Below are positions 5,889-12,229 of a stretch of DNA of 21,048 nucleotides, piece after piece; the stretch's first letter is position 1; every line of letters begins with the position of its first letter. The stretch is from Bifidobacteriaceae bacterium. GTDB lineage: Bacteria > Actinomycetota > Actinomycetes > Actinomycetales > Bifidobacteriaceae. The position numbers and the translations under genes are program-made. The notes under the pieces were generated by a model that was given only the letters and a program-made list of their open reading frames with translations, did not search any database and was not told where the DNA came from. The stretch covers positions 1 through 21,048 of the forward strand of contig JAISKS010000024.1 of NCBI GenBank assembly GCA_031260825.1. The letters are read 5' to 3'.

Positions 5889-8432
5889 ATGAATAAATAT
5901 TTTGGTTTATATAATTTAGATTCTCCATTATCTCGAATAAAAGAGGATGATACAAATAATACAGGATTAACCACGCGCCGAATTAATCAATTTAAAAAAG
6001 CTGATATAAATATATTAATTGATTTATTATATTATTTTCCATTCAGATATGAACAGCCATACGAACTTGTAAAAATACAAAATCTTGAGCTTGGAAGTTA
6101 TGCGATTTTAGCTGAGCTAGAAGATTGTGAAATTGCTATAACCAAAGGAAAATCTCGATTGGAATTAAAATTCAAACAAATTGATAAATCAATATTTGGA
6201 GATATTCCTGGTACTAAAATTCGTGCAAATCCAAGCATTAATAATACGAGCAAAGCAACATTTTTTTCTACAAATACGCGCTACTTATTCTCATTAAAAA
6301 AAGATTTTATTGTCGGACAAAATTATATTGTATATGGTCAAACAAATCAATTCAATGATCAGTTTAATTTTACCCATCCAAAATATAAAATATTAGATCA
6401 AGAATTTTTGGGTGAAAAAACTTTTGAAGATATAAAAAACGATTTATTAAAGCCTTCGCCAGTTTATCATAAACAAGGTGCTCTTACTACAAATATAATG
6501 CAAAAAACTATGCATGAATTAATACCTTTTTTGGAAGAAAATTGGTCAACTCATGTCGAAACGGATCGAGAGGAATACAAATATATTAATGAGTGGTTTA
6601 AAATAATTAAACATCTACATATCCCAAATTCAATTCATGATTATGAAAATGCACGCGAAGAATTTAAGAAAATAGAAGCTTTAATACTTCAGATTTCTTT
6701 CAAAAAATTATATGATATTACACCAGTTGGTGTCGCTGAAAAATTTAATATAAATGAAAAAATATTAAATGATTTAATTAATAAATTGCCATACAAACTT
6801 TCTCCATCTCAAATAAATGCGATTGATGAATTGAATTTAGATCTTGCAAATGATATTCCAATGAATAGAATTTTGCAAGGTGATGTTGGTTCTGGAAAAA
6901 CAGTAGTATGCCTAATGAGTGCTTTAACAGTGCTCTTAAATGAAAATGCACAAGTAACATTCACTGCGCCTACTCAATTATTAGCCAATCAGCATTATCA
7001 GAGCATTACAAGTTTAATCACCAAATTAAAATTAAATGATAAAGTAAAAGTCGGTTTATTAACAGGAAATATTCCAGAAAAACATAAACAAATCTTATTA
7101 GATGATATTAAAAATGGAAAAGTAAATTTAATTATAGGTACACATTCTGTTCTCTCAGATTCAACGAAATTCTATAATTTAGCGTATTCAATCATTGATG
7201 AATTTCATAAATTTGGAGTTGATCAGCGTGAGAAAGTCACAAAACCAGTTAGTATTGTAACGAATAAATCTCCACATAGCTTAATCGTTTCTGCGACGCC
7301 AATTCCTCGTTCTGTTGTGAAATCACTTATGAATCATATAAAAGTTACAACTATCAAAAAACCAGAAATATTTATTTCGCGAGAAATTACTACAAATGTT
7401 GTCTCGAGACAATCAATTTCAGATACAAATAAAATGTGGGAAACTGCTGTTGAATATATTAATTCAGGGAAATTGGTTTTCGTTGTAGCACCACATGTAA
7501 AAGTCAAAGTTGATTTATTAGAAAATAATGCGGATTCTAGTGTGGATTCTAAAGTCGATTTTAATGGGGATTCTGATGCGCAAAACACTATTGCCAGTGT
7601 AGATTCTGAAGTTAAAAACACTATTGCCAGTGTGGAGTCTGTTTTTGAAAAACTTACACATTCTAAGCAGTTTGAAAATTTTAAAATAGGAAAACTTCAC
7701 GGATCAATGGATAGTGATGAGAAAGAAAAAACTATAAAACTGTTTTCGAATCATAAAATTGAACTTTTAATTTGCTCATCAATTGTTGAAGTTGGAATAG
7801 ATATTAAAGATGCTGATTTAATGATTATTTTAGATGCAAATTATTTTGGCGCTTCTTCGCTACATCAAATTAGAGGCCGAATCGGACGAGGCAAAGGAAC
7901 ATCCGAATCTGCTACAACTCAAACCGCGACTGATAAATCTGTTGCCGTAGCGGAAGATCCAGTAGCTTATAATCCAGTACCTTATAATCCGGATCCTTGG
8001 GCAGACGAAGAATCACAGCCGGCTCAACCTATACAAAAAATACAAACTAAAAATAATGAGCTAAAGCCGCTATGTTTTTTTGAGCATAATCTCGAATCAA
8101 ATTTAGATACAGATGAAGATACAGATGAAGATCTTATAAATCTCAAAATCGATCGCTTACAAAAAATTGCCAATACTAATGATGGATTTCAAATCGCTTT
8201 AATCGATTTGCAAATGAGGGGAGAGGGTGATATAACAGGATCAACTCAACATGGAAAATTTAGCAATTTCTATTATTTTAGTTTCTTGAAAGATTACGAA
8301 ATATTTTTGAATTCTGAAAATTATGCTGTCGACTTTTTGAATAATTATACTTATGATGATATAGAAAATTATTTTCCATTTTTAGAAATTTTTATAAAAA
8401 AACAGCTAGACGCGAATCTCTGGACTGCGTAA
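5889..8432 (+). CDS. recG: ATP-dependent DNA helicase RecG, divergent, with low-complexity inserts
   Basis: RecG remodels stalled replication forks and branched DNA. The N-terminal part has the helix-hairpin and OB-like wedge region (about 25-180). Helicase motifs follow in order: GDVGSGKT (331-338, Walker A), DEFH (437-440, motif II; DEQH is usual), SATPIPRS (468-475; TATPIPRT usual), the second RecA lobe with KLHGSM and SIVEVGIDIKDADL, HQIRGRIGRG (about 660-669, motif VI) and the downstream DLQMRGEGDITGSTQHG block. The protein has 847 residues, longer than the roughly 680-780 usual. The excess is two low-complexity insertions: about 540-580 (repeated NTIASV[D/E]S, a 33-bp nucleotide duplication at 7584-7649) and about 670-745 (Pro/Ala/Glu/Asp-rich, with YNPVPYNPDPW and DTDEDTDED), placed right after motif VI. 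Both keep the frame. The start has a strong AAGGAGG. The 3' end is copied in a downstream repeat. Confidence 0.9.
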   Translation: MNKYFGLYNLDSPLSRIKEDDTNNTGLTTRRINQFKKADINILIDLLYYFPFRYEQPYELVKIQNLELGSYAILAELEDCEIAITKGKSRLELKFKQIDKSIFGDIPGTKIRANPSINNTSKATFFSTNTRYLFSLKKDFIVGQNYIVYGQTNQFNDQFNFTHPKYKILDQEFLGEKTFEDIKNDLLKPSPVYHKQGALTTNIMQKTMHELIPFLEENWSTHVETDREEYKYINEWFKIIKHLHIPNSIHDYENAREEFKKIEALILQISFKKLYDITPVGVAEKFNINEKILNDLINKLPYKLSPSQINAIDELNLDLANDIPMNRILQGDVGSGKTVVCLMSALTVLLNENAQVTFTAPTQLLANQHYQSITSLITKLKLNDKVKVGLLTGNIPEKHKQILLDDIKNGKVNLIIGTHSVLSDSTKFYNLAYSIIDEFHKFGVDQREKVTKPVSIVTNKSPHSLIVSATPIPRSVVKSLMNHIKVTTIKKPEIFISREITTNVVSRQSISDTNKMWETAVEYINSGKLVFVVAPHVKVKVDLLENNADSSVDSKVDFNGDSDAQNTIASVDSEVKNTIASVESVFEKLTHSKQFENFKIGKLHGSMDSDEKEKTIKLFSNHKIELLICSSIVEVGIDIKDADLMIILDANYFGASSLHQIRGRIGRGKGTSESATTQTATDKSVAVAEDPVAYNPVPYNPDPWADEESQPAQPIQKIQTKNNELKPLCFFEHNLESNLDTDEDTDEDLINLKIDRLQKIANTNDGFQIALIDLQMRGEGDITGSTQHGKFSNFYYFSFLKDYEIFLNSENYAVDFLNNYTYDDIENYFPFLEIFIKKQLDANLWTA

Positions 8433-8514
8433 AAATATCTTAAATTAAATCACTGGACTGCGTAAAATATCTTAAATTAAATCTCTGGACTGCGTAAAAA
8501 TATCTTAAATTATA
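8418..8514 (+). repeat. 33-bp tandem repeats made from the recG 3' end
   Basis: The sequence CTGGACTGCGTAA, which encodes the last residues and stop of recG, occurs at 8420, 8453 and 8485, each time followed by AAATATCTTAAATT or a 1-bp shorter version. Copy one lies in the gene. The second stop (8463-8465) is 33 bp after the first and in frame; the third is 32 bp further and out of frame because copy two lost one A. Confidence 0.9.
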
Positions 8515-8589
8515 CCCAAGACTTAGTAAAATTCCCATAAACCCCAGTGTTTATCGGTTATAAAAATAGTATACCTATAAACTATGTAT

Positions 8590-8607
8590 ATTATTATATA
8601 TAATAAT
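8590..8607. promoter_or_regulatory. 18-bp perfect palindrome upstream of the metQ -10
   Basis: ATTATTATATATAATAAT is its own reverse complement. It ends 9 bp before the metQ -10 box, i.e. over the -35 region, the position of an operator. It consists only of A and T, so chance formation is a real alternative. Confidence 0.35.
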
Positions 8608-8616
8608 TTTTTAGTG

Positions 8617-8622
8617 TATAAT
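8617..8622 (+). promoter_or_regulatory. -10 box of metQ, probably leaderless
   Basis: TATAAT preceded directly by GTG ends 9 nt before ATG 8632. Transcription would start at or just before that ATG, which has no ribosome-binding site. Confidence 0.55.
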
Positions 8623-8631
8623 AATCATACT

Positions 8632-9585
8632 ATGAAAAATATAAACACAATAGAAATAAAGAAAGTATTAACCATTTTAGCGGCAGTATGTGCATTAGTT
8701 ATTTCAATGACACTTGCAGGTTGTGGTTCAAGCTCTAGTTCAGAAGATGCTGAAAAGGGTACAGAATCTAATCCTGTAAAAATTGGTGTTGTTGGATCAT
8801 CTGATCCACAATACGATGTTCTAAAATCTGAATTAGAAAAAGGAGGTGTCTTTGTAGAATTTGTTGACTTTTCAAATTACACAGATGAAAATCCAGCAAC
8901 AGCTCGTGGCGAATTAGATCTAAACCTATTCCAACATATTGATTATCTTGCTAATCATAACGTGGCAAATGATGATACACTTGTAGCAATTGGTGCGACA
9001 GCAATTTACCCAATCGGTTTTTATCCAAACAAATCACTTGAAATCTCATCACTTGATGATATCAAAAAAGGTGATACAGTTGTAATTCCTGATGATGAAA
9101 CAAATAGCTCGCGCGCTATTCATTTATTAGCAAGCCTAGAACTAATCGTATTAGATGCTGACGATACAGAATATGTAACAACTGATGATATCAATCTTGA
9201 TGAATCAAAAGTAATTGTAAAATCTGTTAAAGCTAATACAACTTCTACAATGCTTAAAGATCCAACAATCGTTGGTGCTGTAGTGAACAATGATTATGTT
9301 ACAGAAAATCCAGATTATGAATTATCTGACTCATTAGGAAATGAAGATGGAGATAATCTTGGTTATACTGAGCGTTTCATCAATGTTTGGGTAACTCGCG
9401 AAGCAGATAAAGATAATGCTGTTTACAAAAAAGTTGTCGAAATCGCTTCAGCTTCACAAGCATTTAAAGATGCTATCATTGAAGGAAATGGTGAGAATGT
9501 TATTCTTGTAACTGACACTTCTGTTGATGAGTTAAATCGAATCACAAAAGAAATGGAATTACAATATAAAAATTCTGACAAATAA
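8632..9585 (+). CDS. metQ: Methionine ABC transporter substrate-binding lipoprotein
   Basis: MetQ captures methionine outside the membrane for the MetN-MetI importer encoded next. I place the start at ATG 8632 (317 residues) rather than at ATG 8584: the -10 box lies between the two, and the shorter form begins a proper lipoprotein signal (MKNINTIEIKKVLTILAAVC, lipobox LAGC with C31, then a Ser-rich linker). The mature part is an NlpA/MetQ-type domain (PF03180): VKIGVVGSSDPQYDVLK, ARGELDLNLFQHIDYLA with the LNLFQH signature, and IYPIGFYPNKSLEISSLDDIKKGDTVVIPDD. The N-I genes follow on the same strand after a hairpin. Ligand assignment rests on family and operon; MetQ relatives for other ligands exist. 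Confidence 0.9.
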   Translation: MKNINTIEIKKVLTILAAVCALVISMTLAGCGSSSSSEDAEKGTESNPVKIGVVGSSDPQYDVLKSELEKGGVFVEFVDFSNYTDENPATARGELDLNLFQHIDYLANHNVANDDTLVAIGATAIYPIGFYPNKSLEISSLDDIKKGDTVVIPDDETNSSRAIHLLASLELIVLDADDTEYVTTDDINLDESKVIVKSVKANTTSTMLKDPTIVGAVVNNDYVTENPDYELSDSLGNEDGDNLGYTERFINVWVTREADKDNAVYKKVVEIASASQAFKDAIIEGNGENVILVTDTSVDELNRITKEMELQYKNSDK

Positions 9586-9599
9586 TAATATATAATAAT

Positions 9600-9631
9600 A
9601 GTAGAGTTGCATATCAAAATGTAGCTCTACT
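9600..9631 (+). promoter_or_regulatory. Strong hairpin between metQ and metN
   Basis: Positions 9600-9612 pair with 9619-9631: 13 consecutive pairs, two of them G-U in RNA, around a 6-nt loop. No T-tract follows (ATTTAATTCAC), so partial termination or 3' protection of metQ mRNA is more likely than a full stop. It mirrors the hairpin after the other binding-protein gene at 2287. Confidence 0.65.
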
Positions 9632-9652
9632 ATTTAATTCACAAATAAGATT

Positions 9653-10570
9653 ATGACAAAACAAACTAATGAAACTGAAAACATTATCACATTAAAAGAT
9701 GTGAATAAAACTTTCCACTCTCGCGATAAAAAAGGCAAAGAGAATCAAGTTTTAAAAGATATCAACCTTGAAATTAAACAAGGTGAGATTTTTGGTATAA
9801 TCGGAAAATCCGGTGCAGGTAAATCAACTTTAGTGCGTCTAATAAACGCATTAGAAACAGCTGACACTGGTGAAATCGTTGTCGACGGAATTCGTATGGA
9901 TGGAATTAGTCGTACCGATCTAAAAAAAGCGAGAAAAGATATTGGAATGGTTTTCCAAAATTTCAACTTATTTAATTTTAAAACAGTTTATGATAATGTC
10001 AAATATCCACTAACAATCGACAAAGAATCTCAGCTATCTGCAGATGAAATCGACACACGTGTAAATGGACTTTTAGATTTCGTAAAAATCAAATCAAAAG
10101 CAAAAAACTATCCTCTTCAATTAAGTGGCGGTCAAAAACAACGTGTAGGAATTGCGCGTGCTCTTGCAACAAATCCAAATATTATTTTAGCCGATGAAGC
10201 TACATCAGCGCTAGACCCAGAGACAACTCTTCAAGTTCTTAGACTTCTTAGAAAAGTCAATCGCGATCAAGGAAAGACAATCGTTTTGATTACCCACACT
10301 ATGAGTATTGTAAGATTAATATGCGATCGTGTTGCGATTATGGAAAATGGTAAAGTTCATGAGGTCGGTGACGTTGATGAGATTTTCGAAAATCCACAAT
10401 CTGATGTTGCTATTAATTTTGTTAGAACTTTTAAATCTCTTGAGGCTACTTCACTTGAGGAAGCTGACCATATTTTAAAAACAGGTGCAAAACATTCTAA
10501 AGATAATCCAATGACTGGAATGCTTTATGATGATCCTGAAGAAGAATTTGATGAAAGCGATTTGCTTTAA
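9653..10570 (+). CDS. metN: Methionine importer ATP-binding protein lacking the NIL domain
   Basis: MetN is the ATPase of the methionine importer. Visible motifs are Walker A GKSGAGKST (51-59), Q-loop VFQNFNLF (100-107), signature LSGGQKQR (157-164), Walker B IILADE (177-182) and switch H215 in ITHTM (ITHEM is usual). The ATPase core ends near residue 260, where typical MetN proteins (about 340 residues in E. coli) continue into a ferredoxin-like NIL domain that binds methionine and shuts the transporter off. Here only 45 residues follow, ending in an acidic tail (DDPEEEFDESDLL). Loss of feedback by internal methionine is the inference. No strong ribosome-binding site precedes ATG 9653. metI follows after 13 nt. 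Confidence 0.88.
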   Translation: MTKQTNETENIITLKDVNKTFHSRDKKGKENQVLKDINLEIKQGEIFGIIGKSGAGKSTLVRLINALETADTGEIVVDGIRMDGISRTDLKKARKDIGMVFQNFNLFNFKTVYDNVKYPLTIDKESQLSADEIDTRVNGLLDFVKIKSKAKNYPLQLSGGQKQRVGIARALATNPNIILADEATSALDPETTLQVLRLLRKVNRDQGKTIVLITHTMSIVRLICDRVAIMENGKVHEVGDVDEIFENPQSDVAINFVRTFKSLEATSLEEADHILKTGAKHSKDNPMTGMLYDDPEEEFDESDLL

Positions 10571-10583
10571 ATAGGAGGTAATT

Positions 10584-11279
10584 ATGAATAATTATATTAT
10601 AGATGCTTCTAGAGCGATAAACTGGGACACAACACTTCCAAAAATTTATGAAGCTACATTTCAAACTTTGCAAATGGTTTTCACAACTCTATTAGTTGGT
10701 GGAATTTTAGGTTTAGTATTTGGAATAATTCTTTGGGGAACTCGTAAAGGAAACTTAATTGAAAACTTCGTTGTTTATAAAATTTTATCTCTAACAATTG
10801 ATATTATTAGACCTATTCCGTTCATCATTTTCATCACAGCGATTCAGCCCCTTACTATCGGAATAATGGGCACATCTATAGGTACAACTGCTGTAATATT
10901 TCCTATGACAATTTTCGCTACAGTTGCTACAGCCAGACTTGTTGAACAATCTCTAATCCAAACTGATCCTGGAATTATTGAAGCAGGACTTTCGATGGGA
11001 GCTTCGAGAAAAAGAATTTTATTTCAATTAATATTACCAGAAGCTATCTGCCCATTAATTTTAGGTTATGCATTTTTATTAATCGCAATTTTCGATATGT
11101 CAGCAATGGCTGGTACAGTCGGCGGCGGCGGACTCGGAAACTTTGCAATGGTTTGGGGATATCAAAAATTCAATCCTACACTTATGTGGATTTGCGTTGG
11201 TATTATTTTAGTATTCGTAGAACTTACACAAATTTTTGCTCAGTATTTAACAAAACGAATTATTCATAAAAGATCGTAA
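10584..11279 (+). CDS. metI: Methionine importer permease
   Basis: This 231-residue membrane protein of the MetI family forms the homodimeric channel of the importer. Hydrophobic segments lie around 25-50, 65-100, 105-120, 155-180 and 200-222. The coupling loop IIEAGLSMGASRKRILFQLILPEA (about 131-154) and the family hallmark DMSAMAGTVGGGGLGNFAMVWGYQKFN (about 171-197) are clear. A strong GGAGG ribosome-binding site stands before ATG 10584. It ends the metQNI unit; an imperfect inverted repeat follows. Confidence 0.92.
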   Translation: MNNYIIDASRAINWDTTLPKIYEATFQTLQMVFTTLLVGGILGLVFGIILWGTRKGNLIENFVVYKILSLTIDIIRPIPFIIFITAIQPLTIGIMGTSIGTTAVIFPMTIFATVATARLVEQSLIQTDPGIIEAGLSMGASRKRILFQLILPEAICPLILGYAFLLIAIFDMSAMAGTVGGGGLGNFAMVWGYQKFNPTLMWICVGIILVFVELTQIFAQYLTKRIIHKRS

Positions 11280-11281
11280 TT

Positions 11282-11318
11282 GAATTTATTTCCTTATAAT
11301 TAAAGGGGAAAATAATTC
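11282..11318 (+). terminator. Imperfect inverted repeat after metI
   Basis: GAATTTATTTCC (11282-11293) pairs with GGAAAATAATTC (11307-11318) with one-base bulges on each side. There is no T-tract after it. It is a candidate end of the met transcript, but a weak one. Confidence 0.35.
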
Positions 11319-11363
11319 ATAAACTAATTTTATGTCATTAATTATCTTGTAGATTATTTTATC

Positions 11364-11372
11364 TGTTATAAT
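11364..11372 (+). promoter_or_regulatory. Extended -10 promoter of the exporter operon
   Basis: TGT-TATAAT is a perfect extended -10. The transcript would begin near 11379, with the ribosome-binding site AAAGGA about 5 nt before ATG 11402. Confidence 0.65.
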
Positions 11373-11401
11373 ATTCTAATACATAACTTCAAAGGATAAT
11401 A

Positions 11402-12223
11402 ATGTCAAATTCTGAAATTTTAAGAGTCGAAAATCTTGTAAAAAAATACGGCAAAGGTGCAAATGAAGTCACTGCTGTCAATGATATGTCTCTCACAATT
11501 ACTAAGGGTGAATTCGTCGCAATTGTCGGAGCATCTGGCTCTGGAAAATCAACACTTCTACATTTATTAGGCGGCGTAGATGCTCCAACTTCAGGCAAAG
11601 TTTTCATTAATGGTGAAGATATTTACTCACTAAAAAAAGATAACTTAGCTATTTTCAGACGAAAAAATATTGGACTAATTTATCAGTTTTATAATTTAAT
11701 TCCTATATTAAATGTTACAGAAAATATCACTCTTCCTGTAGAACTTGATGGTACAAATCCTGATCAAAAAAAACTTGATGAGTTAATTTCAATGCTAGGT
11801 CTTGAAGGTAGATTAAATCATTTACCAAATGAACTTTCTGGCGGACAACAACAGCGCGTATCAATTGGTCGTGCTCTTATCAATAATCCTGCGCTGATAC
11901 TAGCCGATGAGCCTACAGGAAATCTTGATTCAAAATCAGGAAGCGAAGTTCTTGAAGCTCTTAGAGTTTGCAATCAAACTTATAATCAAACGATTGTGAT
12001 TATTACTCATGATTTAAATATTGCCGCTAACGCAGACAGAGTTGTAACAATTGAAGATGGACAAATTGTATCTGATACAAGCAATTATGATACTGCAATT
12101 ACTGTACCAATAGAATTGCCTTCTGGAGCGGTAGAACCAGTTCAAACAGAACTAGCACAGTCGGTAGCTACTGTACCAGATGCAACTCAAGCTCAGGCAG
12201 AACCAACTATTTATTCAGAGTAG
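11402..12223 (+). CDS. MacB/LolD-type ABC transporter ATP-binding protein
   Basis: This 273-residue ATPase pairs with the FtsX-type permease that starts 6 nt after its stop. It has Walker [10 protein letters not shown] (43-51), signature LSGGQQQR (about 142-149), Walker B LILADE and the [12 protein letters not shown] stretch typical of the MacB/LolD/FtsE subfamily. The core ends near residue 230; the last 35-40 residues are a Pro/Ala/Gln/Glu-rich tail with no recognisable fold. Proteins of this family drive mechanotransmission by the partner permease, in export or removal of peptides, lipoproteins or toxic compounds. No two-component sensor lies nearby to suggest bacitracin-type detoxification, so substrate is unknown. 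Confidence 0.9.
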   Translation: MSNSEILRVENLVKKYGKGANEVTAVNDMSLTITKGEFVAIVGASGSGKSTLLHLLGGVDAPTSGKVFINGEDIYSLKKDNLAIFRRKNIGLIYQFYNLIPILNVTENITLPVELDGTNPDQKKLDELISMLGLEGRLNHLPNELSGGQQQRVSIGRALINNPALILADEPTGNLDSKSGSEVLEALRVCNQTYNQTIVIITHDLNIAANADRVVTIEDGQIVSDTSNYDTAITVPIELPSGAVEPVQTELAQSVATVPDATQAQAEPTIYSE

Positions 12224-12229
12224 TACCAT

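Noticed and set aside
7500..8160. Frameshift or broken gene in recG
   Set aside because: The frame continues through both low-complexity inserts into conserved RecG blocks, so these are in-frame insertions.
8584..8631. Longer metQ start at ATG 8584
   Set aside because: It overlaps the palindrome and -10 box and adds a non-signal stretch before a complete lipoprotein signal peptide.
8433..8631. SAM riboswitch or T-box leader for the methionine importer
   Set aside because: The -10 box lies 9 nt before the metQ start, leaving no leader RNA; the space upstream is filled by the recG repeat and AT-rich DNA.
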